From Prunella strophiata (lineage: Eukaryota; Chordata; Aves; Passeriformes; Prunellidae), in the NCBI GenBank assembly GCA_036583965.1, contig JAZBQD010000015.1, forward strand, positions 26,200,310-26,264,309: a stretch of 64,000 bases of DNA. The letters run 5' to 3'. The notes beneath the pieces were generated by a model that did not search any database, was not told where the DNA came from, and worked only from the letters and a program-made list of their open reading frames with translations. Both the position numbers and the translations under genes were made by a program. The first letter of the stretch is position 1; the number at the start of each line of letters is the position of its first letter. Of the stretch, positions 1 through 22,900 are shown in pieces.

Positions 1-887
1 AAAACATGAAGAGTAAACAGGACATCTACAAATCTAACAGGCACAGTACTTGGATGCAGGTTTCTTGGAATATTAACACTCTTCAAATAATGTCACTACA
101 AAACCCTCAAAAGCTCTGCATCTCTCCAGAAGGGCTGAAATTACTTTCATCTGAGTCACAGAACAGTTTGGCTTGGAAGAGGCCTTAAAGATCATCTGCC
201 ATGGGCAGAGACAGCTTTCACATGACCAGGTTGTTGAAAGCCCCATCCAACTCAGCCTTGAACATTTTCAGAGATGGGGCATCTACAGCTTCTCTGGACA
301 TGCTGTCAGGTTTTCACTGTGTTTACTTTCAGTTACTATTCACAGCAGCTCTTCAAAATCTGGTAAATTAATTTCATTCTGTGTCTTGCCACACACACAC
401 ACACCTTTCTTCTCAGAAGTACAACTAGTCAGGTCCACAGAAGCCTAGAGAACTCTTTCTCTGACTTCACCAGGTCTTCTTTGCTTTTGTGATGAAGCAC
501 GTTGCTAAGGTGAAGACACCTTACTGTTACTTGTGCTGCATTTGGTTCACAAATTACATAACCTAAGGATTCTAACCCACATGATGACCTCTGCATGTTG
601 CTTTCAAAGAACAGTAAATTTCTCATTGGTCTCCACCCACAAAACTTAGCTAGTTCCAAATGAACATAACCAGAGGTTCAGAATCTTTTGCCAAGAGTAA
701 AGACTATTTTTTTCTGAACAGACTAGAAGCACTCTGGCAAAATAGCTTCCTGCTTCATGCAAAAGAACAAAAATGAAGTTGACAAGAAAAAAAAATACAA
801 TAATCAAATAAAGCACACAGCAAATCAATTCTATACTTCAATTAGCCCCAAAACTCAAAAAGTGTACATATAAATGATTTAACTTAC
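1..887. other. CPNE3: CPNE3 intron (partial)
   Basis: No exon was found here. The stretch holds one CR1 fragment (about 177-310), a short CA run near 393-403, and otherwise unremarkable AT-rich sequence. Confidence 0.8.
177..310 (-). mobile_element. CR1 LINE fragment
   Basis: The motifs cttaaagatcatctg, gccatgggcagagaca, gaccaggttgttgaaagccc, cttgaacattttcagagatg and ggcatctacagcttctct match the antisense of the CR1 3' region as usually seen in bird genomes. The element is therefore on the minus strand and truncated at both ends. It lies in a CPNE3 intron. Confidence 0.85.
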
Positions 888-11414
<10,527 letters not shown>

Positions 11415-12034
11415 CTAGAAAACAGCAACAGAAATCATCATTAAAATGGACTAAAAAGCAAACAATAGGATTGTCACAATGCATTACCTCTCTAACGGAT
11501 CACAAGAAGCGTTAGTTTGTCAAAAGTGATGGTTTGAGGTTATAAATGCAAATTTTACAATTTATGATGTACCAACATTATAGCATTATTACTGCCACGC
11601 TCTTGTTTTTTCCACACAGGTATAAAAATTAATTTCAAAATCTGCACATAAAAAAAAAGATCAGGTTTCTGTGAATGCCTGAGGAACCAAATGAAAAATG
11701 GGATATACCTCAAAGAAGGCACAGTGGTTTGAATTGCTGACAAAAAAACTTCACAAGCTTTAAATGAAATCCAAAAGCCCACATGAATGCCAGTATCTTA
11801 AAGATATTATTAATAATTCTATGAATAGGGAAAACACATTGCATTATATACTCCTCTACCAAATCTTTGTAAGAAAATGCTGAAACCATAAGCATGGCAG
11901 AATTGGAAAAGCCATTTAAGCAGGTAACAGGTTATCTTGCTTTAGTAAATCTAAAAAAACAACTACAAATTTTAATAATAAGGATAAACACTTTGAAGTC
12001 AAGTAATAACTGAGAAATTGGGGAAACTTTTCTC

Positions 12035-12099
12035 TCCATTAAAAAAATAAAAGATCCATTAAAAAATAAAAGAGAATATCCATTAAAAAATAAAAAAGA
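12035..12099. repeat. short tandem repeat, three copies of about 20 bases
   Basis: Three imperfect copies of (at)ccattaaaaaataaaaga follow one another at about 12035-12053, 12055-12073 and 12079-12099. They differ by A-run length and one short spacer. This is a small tandem duplication in AT-rich intron sequence. Confidence 0.85.
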
Positions 12100-15000
12100 A
12101 TAACTGAAAGCATCTTTACCTTTTCTCTTTAAGTACCTCCATCATTGTCCACTGGACAATGTCCACTAAGACCAACACATATTACAAACCTACAGAAACA
12201 ACTTGATTATCAGTTATGAATCCCACACTGGCATAACATGCATTTGCAAGCCCAAGAAGGTCTGAGCACCAGATTATTTTCTACACATATATATATAAAA
12301 TCTCCATAATTATACACTTCAAGGACAGAGTTGATAATTTCCAACAACTCTTAGGGAAGTAAACCTCTACAGTACAATTGTCCTTGACTCAGAGACTAAA
12401 ACTTCCAAATCTTTCCACAAGCAGCCTACTCTGGAAGCTTCCAAGCCTCTTTAGTTTCAGGTTTGCCTTCTCTCCAGTAAACCCACAGTCTAGACCAAGT
12501 ATCCCTCTGGATGAATTTATCTTAAAAGTGCATGAAACACCAAAGAGAACAAGGCAGAAGGAAAGGCATCTGCTTCTATCTGTCAGCTCACCAGCAACAT
12601 ATGCATTCATATTTGAATATGAAACTGTACTTAACCCAACCCAGCTCTATTCCTTTCACCATATTCATAAGACTTTTCATGAAAAGGAATGAATTTTAGA
12701 GGCAAAAAGAGAAAGGAACATGGAAAAGACAAAGAACAAAATGAAAATAGGAGAAAGCAAAAGTTGTAGGGTCTGAGGGAATTTTCCCGAGGCTTCCTAT
12801 ATTCCACTAGGGCATAATTCACATGTTGTCTCCTCTCTATTTTGCTTTCTCAGTGATGGACCTTTTGGAGACCGAAAGTACATACAAATTATCTGTAAAA
12901 GAAACAAACATCCATGCACATATTTTAAGAAGCATATCAGATTCATAGAAATCTTCATGCATCTCCCAAACACCTAAATGTGATTTGTTCTTTGAGTATC
13001 TTTTTGTTCCAATGACTTTATAAAGTTTAACTCATTGTCCTTGAGGGGAAAAGAGTGAAAGTCTAAGTATTAAAATAATTTTTAAACCAATGGTTTTTAG
13101 GCTTAGAAAGCATACCTCTTAAAAGCAGTCTGCCCCTTTTTTCCTGGTTCTTTTTATACTTGTATTTTCCACTCCCTATTGCTTTTCTGGCTGCCAGACT
13201 GAGCTCATTAACAGTCAGTGCCTTTCCCACAGAATCCAGTGCAGACCAGTACATGACTCCTTAATGACAGTTTTCAGAAAAACAACTTTCTGCTGACAAA
13301 ATGATGCTCTAACTCCCACAATGCTGCAACAGCAAGTAGAAAGGGTTTGCATGAAACTCAACAGAATTTAAACTTGAATTGAGATGCATTTTCAAACCAG
13401 TCAAAATTTTCCTTGCTTCAACTTGTCTGAAACTCCTCATTATTAAGAGTTCTTGAAAGCACCCATTTCTTTTGTTAAGGTAATATTTCCAAAATCACTG
13501 GTAAATGGATAGCCTCCAATTGAGTCAACCCAAAAATATGGTCAGCTTTTTCCTCCTTGTCTGTGTGTGTACTCACACTTCTTGTACAACTCAAGTACTT
13601 TCTCACATAAACACACCAATTCTGTTACTTCCTCTCCTCCTCCATGTCACCAACTCTCCCACTATGCATTTAATGCAGGGAAAGAGCAGATTAAGAAAGA
13701 GGTGCCATGAAAAAAGCATCCTTTAGCATAGAGAAGGGAAAAATAAAAGGCCTATTCCCTTCCCTGAAATGCAAATGTTCATTTGAGATGCAACAATTGT
13801 GTCCATATTAGATAAAAGACAACTTGTAACAAGAACATGCATTTATTTAAGGGGAGGACACTTAAAATTCAGATAAAGAGCAAAACTTCACAAATCATAA
13901 GATGGTCCTTTAATCTTTACTGTTGCCAGTTTTGAAAAATCCAAGACGAAAAATAATGCAAGGCATTTTTCTAAGAAGTTTTGAGACTATTAGGAATCTA
14001 TATTTGTATAACAGGTTGAAGAGGTCTGTAACACTAATACACTTTAACACTAATACATTTCCAGAAATAATTTTGCTATTTTACTCAAAAAAATATGTTT
14101 CTCCTTAAAACTGATACATTTTATTGCAAATAGTTATACCAATTTTAGGTAACATTATAAACATTAAAATTTATTAAAATACTTATTAGCAAGAAAAAGT
14201 CATGTCTCATTAATCCAAAGCAGTATTTAAGGTAGTAAATAAACAAGAGATACCTCTCTTGCTACATTGCACACCTTACAGAATTTGCAGAGGGCACACA
14301 TGCTTCACATGTGTGAAGTCAGGAGTCTTTCAAACAGCATTATCTGCTAGGGTTCTGCTCATGCCACACAAACCCTCATCATCCCAAATGCATGAGAGGA
14401 AGAATTACTCCAGCTCCACCCATTTCTCCTCACTTCTAAAAGCCCGTGTTAGCTGAAAAGTTCCCAAGGTTTGAAAGGTGGATGGCAGGGTTTCTAAAGA
14501 TGATAAACATCCTCAAGGATCAGTCACTGCCAGGTAAGCAAGCAACCTCTTCTTGAGGACTTTATGTAATTGAGTCTGGCAAATTGCCATATTTTCAGGA
14601 TGGTGAGAATAAATTATGGGTGCACTAGTGCATTACCTCTTGAAATACCATTCTACAACACATCTAGTAGGCAAACCAAATGTAAAATATTCTAGACATG
14701 TGACCAGATAACTTGAACCTTTGGAATTCTGGAATAACTTAACTTGGACAGAATTATATTGTTCAGGCTGTGGTAGGATAAGCCTTGACTGCCAGTAAGT
14801 TACAACACATAACAAAAGATTTAGATTTTTAATTAGTTACTGTTACTAAAGTAGCTGTGCTTCACATTGGTAATATTTAATTAAAACCTTTGCTTTTCTC
14901 AAGCTATCAAATTGCCCTTCATGTAGGGTACCATAAAGGGAGGCAAAGCACATCAGAATGTGTGCAGGTGATAGCTCTGGCATCCTTTTTATTGAAATAG

Positions 15001-16304
15001 CTTTTATAATTGCAGAAGCCAGACTTTAAAAAGTATATCTGGACAGGAAAAGAATGAAAATTACTAGATATATAATGTACATCTGAACTGCAGTGATATA
15101 AAGTCACAAGGGTTCCTCTGCCATGTCTAGGCTGCTCAAGAGCATGATTAGGTCAACTAAACTAAAAATATGTGAAGTCTTTCTGTTTGAGCTGTAATTA
15201 CCAAAGCAAATATCTAAGTCAAGGACTAGTCTTGTCTTGCAGTTTTATAGATCAGAATGTTCTTTGAACTCCAGTGATGATTCTAATGAAGAAAAGTGAT
15301 AGACATCAAACAACTGAGTCATTGTCTGTTTTCCAACAGAAACTGCAAACATGGCATTCTACCTGGAAAGGAGCAGATCTATTATCAGAATGATCTAACA
15401 GTGCAGTTGGGAACTACTAGACTGTAGCAATCCTCTCTGTGCTGCAATGTCAGAGGACAGTGTTGGCTTGCCCAGATAACCTTGCAGAGCATTACAATGA
15501 CATGCTCCCAATTATAGATGCATCCAGTCTGACAAGCAGAAATACCCAACTAAAAGACAGAAAAACTAATGAAGTGTGTTTGGCATCACTGTCTTTAGTC
15601 ACAAGTCTCAAACCTCTTCTGGAAATTATTGCTGTCATTGAACATTTCCTAGCTCCTGTGAACTGCTAATGGCATTAGACCAAAAATCTGTAATTTTTAG
15701 ATATCTCAGGGCCCAAATTAATACAGAACGGCCACAAGAAACTTGCAAATGAAGTCTATTCCTGATCAGTTCTTTTTCTTGCCATAATGCTACACCTAAG
15801 CATTTTATGTCAGCTGTGTGGCAGACTGAAAAAGGCAGAAAATGCTATGTCTGCTGCAAGAAGCTGACAATGAAATTATGACAAATGGATGCTTCTTCTC
15901 ACTGATAGGGCTGCTAGCAACACAACTGCAAGTGATCTTGGGCTACATGCACATAAATATATATTTTTTTGAATCTCAAGGTAACCCTTCAGTTCTCAAG
16001 GAAACAGACCACTTCACAGGAAAGAGACATTTCATACAAGGTTACAAAAGCTAAGATTGTTTCACAACCTAATTTCATCACCGCATTTGAAAAAAATCCC
16101 CAAGAAACAGTTTCTCTAAAAATCCTACCTCCAAATTGGAATTATGACTCCTCTTTTCAGTTTGTTTACAGGCAATACAGCTGGAAAAATTGTCCAGCTG
16201 ATGTGCTGACAAGCTAAGTACCAGAAGCAGCTTGAGTCATTCTGTATTTGAAGAATCACACAAAATCTTGAGTGTAAGCTTTATCTTCTACTAGTACTGA
16301 TACA

Positions 16305-16336
16305 GCTATCACTTCCTGAGTGATAGCTCAGGAAGT
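16305..16336. repeat. interleaved inverted repeats
   Basis: gctatcac (16305-16312) pairs with gtgatagc (16320-16327), and acttcctga (16311-16319) pairs with tcaggaagt (16328-16336). The arms alternate in the order A, B, A', B' instead of nesting, so only one stem can form at a time unless a pseudoknot-like fold is adopted. It sits at the left boundary of a CR1 fragment. Confidence 0.85.
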
Positions 16337-16480
16337 AAGTATGAGGTTCACTAATGCCAAGTACTGCATCCTGTACTTGGGTCACAATAACCCCATGCAG
16401 CACCACAGGCTTGGGAATGACTGGCTGAAAATCTGCCCAGGGGAAAAGGAACTGGGTGTGCTGGCTGAACACGTGTTCCC
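16330..16480 (+). mobile_element. CR1 LINE fragment (sense)
   Basis: The order of motifs tgaggttcactaatgccaag, tgtacttgggtcacaataac, cccatgcagcaccacaggct and tggctgaaaatctgcccag matches the CR1 region between the reverse transcriptase coding end and the 3' UTR. It is on the plus strand and truncated at both sides. It lies in the CPNE3 5' intron, antisense to that gene. Confidence 0.8.
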
Positions 16481-19400
16481 TGCATATATGTTTATATGCT
16501 TTATCAGAGTATCTTTATACCAATTATTTTATGTAAAACCATCTATCAACTATGCAATGTGAATAGTATCTTAAATTGTGTGTTCTTCATTGCAATTTCT
16601 CTGCGTAGAGCCATTGACTGAATGTCTACATAATTAACATTACCCACAAGAAAGAAAAAACCTTTATCTCACTAAAACTTGCTGTACTTTACTGTAGAAA
16701 CAAGATGCAGGTGAACACATGCTTTAAACTAATCCTTTTTGCAGTTCTTCTCAAGGGATGTTGTGCCTCTTCACCGTTACAAATACTAGTTCTTAAAAAT
16801 GAGTTACAGTAACTTACCACAGAAGTCTGCCTCTGGGCCTCTCAGCAAAAGGCTAAAGCTTCAACCAACAGTAGCACTAAAATGTGAAATAAAAGGAAAT
16901 TAAAACCAAGAATTGTTATTCCCATAGCTCAATCAAAGTAAGCAGTTTGAGGAACTACAGTTCCTCTCAAAATAAATAACCTGTCCAACAGTTTTATGGG
17001 TCCATGACAGCAGCACTGTAAGGATTACTCAAGGGTAACTCAGAGCCTTTATTAGAGAACAATATATACTAAAAGTCCAGCAAGAAAAGCCCTTTAAGAT
17101 TTTACTGGTTTTGTCCTCTTCATTAATTTTTTTTTCCAATAAGGTGACAGTGGGTTAGAGTAAGTAAGATCAAAATCAGTGGCCCCCAATGCTGTTTATG
17201 CTCTCACCTGTGCATCCTTACACAGCTAAAGGATGACTAGGAAAAGTCCATGAAATCAGTATTGCACAGCACATCTCAGCACAAACAATAACACTTTGAA
17301 ACCAACAATCACAAAATTGCACTTCACTGTAGCCCAGAGGTATTTCAAACCTTCCTGTATGCAAACCAAGAGCCCTCCAGTTCTGTATCACAGCAGCTAC
17401 TTGCAGTCAGCATCCCCTGTGCCTGGGAGGCATCATTCATGCTCTGCACATCCACAGGCAGTGGCTCCTAAGACAGGCCCACAGCAATCATGCTAATTCC
17501 TGGAACCATCAGATAATTGCACATATGTTAATCACCTGCAATGAAGAATTTTTAAAAACCTTTCTAGGCAGGGGAAGAACCAGAAGCAAACTGCCACAAC
17601 TAGAACTAATTCAGGTGCCTCCTAAATGTGCCTTTGATAAAGCACTGATTGAAAGTGCACTTGATCCATGTACTTGATCCAAGATGGAATGGATCTAAAG
17701 GATATAGTCCTCCTTCAATCAGAGAACAGAATATGATTCAAATGAGTAAAGACTATTCCTTAAACAGAAGTCTGGATCCAGCAACCAAGCCCCTAAAATT
17801 CCTCTATTCATAAATCCTTCAGACACTTAATAATGCCCTTTCAAAATGTCTGAGCTAAAGCATCTTATATAAAGAAATATTAAAGATAAACCAAAAAAAC
17901 CAAATAGAATCAAATTTCATGGAAAAGACCTTTAAGATTATAAAAAAACACAACACCATTCTACTTCCTGCCTACTTGCTTGCACAAGCCACACCACACC
18001 TTCAAATGTCACGCTAGGAGTGGCCAGTATTAATCTTTGCCTAACTGATCTATGAACAGAAGTAATATTCTTGGGTTTAACAGGAACTAATATCTACAAA
18101 TACTAAGTTGATCATATATTACTTATGTTGGAGGAGCATCCTGACTTGCACAGGAAAATAAGAAGGAATAGAAGGTATCTCACTCCCTAACTTTTTCCCT
18201 GAAGGTATTTCATTTAGGAAACCACGTAATGACAGCATTTGTTGTTAAATCAAATTAAGGTTAGAAAAAAAAAATTCTATCCCAGGTATGTGCACAGTTG
18301 AGATTTTAGTTTTATTACCCCTAACACTATGGCTTCCCTTTATCATTCAATTCTGGAGAAACACTTGGCATAAAAGACTGTATGAACACTGTGATACCAA
18401 TTTTGCTACTTTAGATTTCTGGACATTTAGTAATAGCTTAATTATTCAGCCTATCATACAGAAATAGCTTTTTGCTTTTGATACCTGAACCGAAATTAGT
18501 CTAACAGTCACCAACAATGCATCAGTATAGCTTAATTTTAAGACATTTAGCACAAACATACTTGTTGCAAAAACACTGCATTCTTCCAAACACCACAACA
18601 GATACACAAAAGGACCTCTGTCTCTTACTCCTTTAATATCTTTCCTACTTTGTTTTCTTCTAATGCTTTTTGGTATTCTGCACGCACTTCAAAATATCTT
18701 TCCTCTGTGATTATACATATATAAAGTTAAAATTTAAAGGTCCAACTAAAAAGAAAAAAAAATAGCTTAAGTTTAACTGTGTTTACTTTTACTAAAAAAA
18801 CTTTTTGAACCACCACAGAAATATCTTTAACTCAAAACTCCAGGGACATAACCCCCCAGAAAAATAAATGTAAGTGTTGGAGGCAGGGCAATATATATTA
18901 CTTTGAGGATACTTAAGGTACTTTGAAGACAGTAGTATGTAAGCAAAACTGAAGAGGTTTCACATTTTAAAACTTTTCCCTAGTGGAAGAGTAAGTTATG
19001 ACAACATGAACATTATCTAAGATTTGTCTTGTATATATTATGCAACTACAGTGAAGAAAGAAAACAACCACCCACTCAACCAGCAGCTCAGAAAGAACAG
19101 CATGCGGTTTTCAGGAACGATGCTGACTCTAGAAAGCCTCCTCTCCCAGAGGTAAGGGTGCTTTTCAGAGTGGCGTTTGCACCGCCACAGAGACCGGCAC
19201 TACGGACTCAAACCTTCAGGCCTACAGCTTTAACTTCACCGAGTTCCACTCCCTGCGGGACGGCGGATGGGGCAGCGATTCCTCGATCCCCGCAGCAGCC
19301 GCAGCTGGCAGCGCGCTCCGCGTCCCCCGCAGGAGCGGGGCCGTCGCTGCGGGGCCGTTTCACGCGAGGAAGGGCAGGATAGCGCAGCCCGGAGCCGAGC

Positions 19401-19544
19401 CCTGCGGCCCCAGTCCCGCACGGGTCCCACTGGACGAGGCAGAGGGGCCAAGAGCTCAAACCCCGCGGGACACGGCGGCCCCCGTGGCACGGCCAGACAG
19501 AACCGAACCGAACCGGGTCGGACCGGGCCGGGCCGCACCCTCAC

Positions 19545-19700
19545 CTGCGGCGCGGCGCCTCCGGACCCGACCCGCGGCGGCCACACCCGCCAGCCGGGCA
19601 CGCCCCGCCCCGGGGCGCAGGCGCCGAGGCGCCGTGCGCGCCCCCCCGTCCCGGCCGGGCCGGCGGCCGCTGGGGCCCGGCGTGGCTCGGGGCCCGGCCG
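19545..19700 (-). other. CPNE3: probable CPNE3 non-coding first exon
   Basis: On the minus strand GCCGCAG|GTGAGGGT at 19545 is a near-consensus splice donor inside the CpG island. The first coding exon of CPNE3 has an acceptor only 8 bases before its ATG, so a leader exon must exist upstream. This is the best candidate. Its 5' limit (transcription start) is a guess. Confidence 0.55.
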
Positions 19701-19836
19701 CGCAATGCCCGGCCCGCGGCACGGCCGGGCTGCCCGGCCGAGCGGGCGGCCCTTGCCCTTGTGTGCCCCCGAGCCCGGGCAGGGCCGCGGGGCGGAGCGG
19801 CTCCTCCGCAGGCGGGGGGCGGTGCTGGCGGCGGCG

Positions 19837-19956
19837 ATGGCGGCGCTCATGGCGGCGCTGGTTCGGCCCTTCCGCCGCGGCCCCGCCGGCCTGGGGACGG
19901 CGCTCCGGCGAGAGGTGATGGGCGGCCCCTGCGGCCGCGGCCGGCCGGGCACTCAG
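19837..19956 (+). CDS. RMDN1: RMDN1 exon 1 (start codon, N-terminal segment)
   Basis: This exon has 120 coding bases and 40 codons, starting MAALMAALVRPFRRGPAG. A second in-frame ATG follows at 19849. It lies in the CpG island, and the donor is ACTCAG|GTAGCC. The many Arg and absence of acidic residues before Glu26 would suit mitochondrial targeting, but that is inference. Confidence 0.85.
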
Positions 19957-22900
19957 GTAGCCGGGGTGCCGCTCGCTGCGGGGAGCGCGGCCGCTTCCAG
20001 GCGCTGCTTGGAATGCGCTGCCCGGGGGGGCTGCGGAGTCACCGAGCCTGGAGGTGCTTAAGGAGAAGACTGGACGTGGCGCTTAGTGCCGTGCGGTGTT
20101 TGACGTGCTGGGGTTCGGTCGTAGGTCGGACTCGGTGATCTCAGAGGCCTCTTCCAACCTAATTCACTGCGATTCCCGGGGTGTGGCCGCCGCTCGCCCC
20201 CGCGGAGCCGCTCCGCTGGCAGGAGCGGGGCGCAGCGGAGGAATTGTTTGTTTGTGCGGAAACGCAGCCCCGGGCTCGTTTGATTTTTGCAGTGCGCATT
20301 TGATTTTTGCTTCAAACCTTGTGTTTGCTCCGTACTTACGGTACATGTCCAGTCTAGTGCTCTGTGTTTTCAGGCGTAATCATGAGCTTCTGTTGAACAT
20401 ACTTAAAATCCTCGCTTGATGAAGTGGCATTTTGTCTTATGAGGATTTTTTAACTTTTTTTTTTTTTTTTTTTCCTCAGAATCTGAAATATAGCCTGGCG
20501 ATACAGACAAGAAAAACCTTTTTTAACTCGGAGTGATAATGTTCATTAATACCTATCTTACGATCCTACACAGGTGCTTAGGAAAAGCCTTCAGAGAGGA
20601 GTTGTGCTTTCAACAGGATCCTTTTTGGTTTATGAAGCTCATAGGCTGATTTCTGGCTTTGCTGAGGTTCATGCAAGCTTCAAAGGTAGTATTTTCAAAT
20701 TTTCAAGTATTTTGGTTATTCCGATGTGAAATTTTAAATTTTTAGTACTGGAATTATGGAAGGAAAATGGTGTGATGCTTTTGATTTTTTCCATTAGGAC
20801 TGCATGCAGTGTCATTTCATGATAGGATGCTTATGAATTAGGTTATGGGTGATGTGGTAGCACTTCAACAAGTGATTATTTCAGATATAACTGAAAGCAG
20901 ATTTATAGTTCATCCTGTCAGGGATAGAACACGTGCACAAGGTGGTTAATAACTAATCTGTTGCCCAATCTTTAATTACTCTTATTTACTCTTACTTTAA
21001 TTAACTCTTATTGAGAAAAATATGGGTCTATTAGGAATGCAGACCAAAACTTAATTTATTTCTAGAAATTTTAGCTAGTTCATGTTTTCAGTATGAACAC
21101 TGTGGATTTCTGTTTAGTTGAGCAACACCAAGATAACACTTCATATAAGATTGAGAAATGTCTTCTATGTCTGTAATACTAAAAGTGGCAAGCAAAGCCT
21201 TGCTTTACCTACTAGAAAACAATTTAACAAGGTGATAAAATGTTTTTTTGTATCCTTTGAGTAAGAATAGTCTCACTGTGGGAAGGACAGTAACAATATC
21301 TTAAAAGGGGATATTGTTGCAGATTTTAAACTTGCCTGTCTAAATAAGGAATTTCAGAGTAAGCCTGACTGAAAAGAGAACGAGCCTAAACTAGATGCAT
21401 GCTCACTTGCAGAGTTAAGGTAGTAGCCAGTTCAGGTAACCTGTTGCTCTGTGTCTTAAGAACAGGAAGATCTTAGATGTTTATGCAGATAGAAATAAAA
21501 ATTCAGATAATACATTTTTGAACTGGATAAGGAGATGTTTCATGTGCAGAAGGAGCATCACTGAGTAGATTTGAAATAGTTACTCTACACAATTAAGAAA
21601 TAATAAAAATGAGGAATAAAGAATTCATCATTTCTCATGAGGAACACAAATAACACTGCTTAGTTGGTCTTTTCAGTGCTCCCACGTGAATCTGACATTT
21701 ACATTGCCAAGAAAAGCAGAGCTAATGGGCTTTCTATATGAGACGTGTAATAAATATGGTGAAAACAAGGGTAAAATCAAAATACCTGAAAAATACTGTA
21801 AAGTAATAAAAGTATAATAATTTGCATAAAACACCTTGCGGGAAATGCATTCAGAAGTTTTGAGTTCTGAGCATTTAGTCATTAGATATGTTAGTAGTGT
21901 TCAGGTCAGCAAGCAAACATAACTATTTAGTGAAGATCATACTAAAGATATACTATGAAGCTCATTTTGGACACTAAAATCTAAAGTCCATGTAGACTAT
22001 TATCTTATCTTTGAAAGGATCAAAAGAAGACATTTAGAGACAGCAAGGTTAAAAATTATCCAGAATGCATTGATTTATATTCCAGGATATTTTTAAGCTG
22101 AAGAGGAGGCTTTTGTATTCAGTAGCCTTCAATGTTTTTCTTCTTCTGTAAAGAAAACTGTGCTGACTTTATATGTGGCTACCATATTTAGTAGGTAACT
22201 TGAAAACTGAAGCCTTATAAACCTGATTAATTTTTATGAAAGGGGTTAGAACTTATGTTTTGACTTCTACGTTTGATCATGGACCCAAGAGTAATACCAA
22301 AGAGACAATAAGCATAGGTAGGTCTGTAAAAAATTAGACAAAGTTTTTGACTTAAAAGATTTTTTTTTAATGCTTTAATGTTGGCAGAAGAGTAAACTTG
22401 AGATTTGTTCTTCTCCTGTACAGTTACATATATCAACAAAATTACCCATCTGCTTCCCTTTGGGTATTTTTCCTTCTATCTTTTTTCATGCTATAATCCT
22501 CTATAGTATGGTGTTTGATAATTCCATGTTCCTGTATGCTGTTCCAAGTACCATATTTATGTATATGTTATTTATATACTATTGTATTCATCCAGTTGTG
22601 GAAATTATATTCCCCCACCACTGCTGTGTTTCAGAGTTTTTTCTAGAAAAAGAAAGCATAAAAATAATGGTATTTAGTTCATAAATTGATATTCTAGAAG
22701 GCCAATTCTGATTTTCAAAATTATTTTTGCTTTTAGTATTTTGAACACATAGGAGTGGAGATTTTGGTAGATTAATTGTATTTTTGGGGGGATTGTATTT
22801 AGGAAAATCCTAAGGACTTCAGTCAGAAAACCTTTAAGCAATGTTTCGTTTTGGCTTGTGAATAAATGATGGGACCCACTCAAACTGCAGTAATGTTCTG

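Larger units (their letters stand above)
11415..19544. other. CPNE3: CPNE3 5' intron
   Basis: This is an inferred 8.1-kb intron from the CpG-island donor to the first coding exon. It holds a small AT-rich tandem repeat (12035-12099), a CR1 fragment (about 16330-16480) and an interleaved inverted repeat (16305-16336). Additional non-coding CPNE3 exons cannot be excluded by eye. Confidence 0.6.
19190..20300. promoter_or_regulatory. CpG island, head-to-head CPNE3/RMDN1 promoter
   Basis: GC content rises sharply from about 19190, with dense CpG in 19240-20060, against an AT-rich background. GC boxes for Sp1-type factors are visible at 19603-19611 (ccccgcccc) and 19789-19795 (ggggcgg). The RMDN1 ATG (19837) and a strong leftward donor for a CPNE3 leader exon (19545) are 291 bp apart, so both start sites should lie inside the island. 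No TATA box is evident. Long open frames here (for example 19267-20061 plus and 19236-19952 minus) are by-products of high GC. Confidence 0.85.

Noticed and set aside
15439..15669. 76-residue open frame that looked like a transposase tail
   Set aside because: No catalytic motif, no terminal repeats and no neighbouring fragments of a transposon could be found. It is compatible with chance.
19236..20138. Long overlapping open frames on both strands in the CpG island (up to 264 residues)
   Set aside because: They are Arg/Pro/Gly/Ala-rich on all frames, as expected when GC content is very high and stops are rare. Only 19837-19956 matches a protein family and joins downstream exons.
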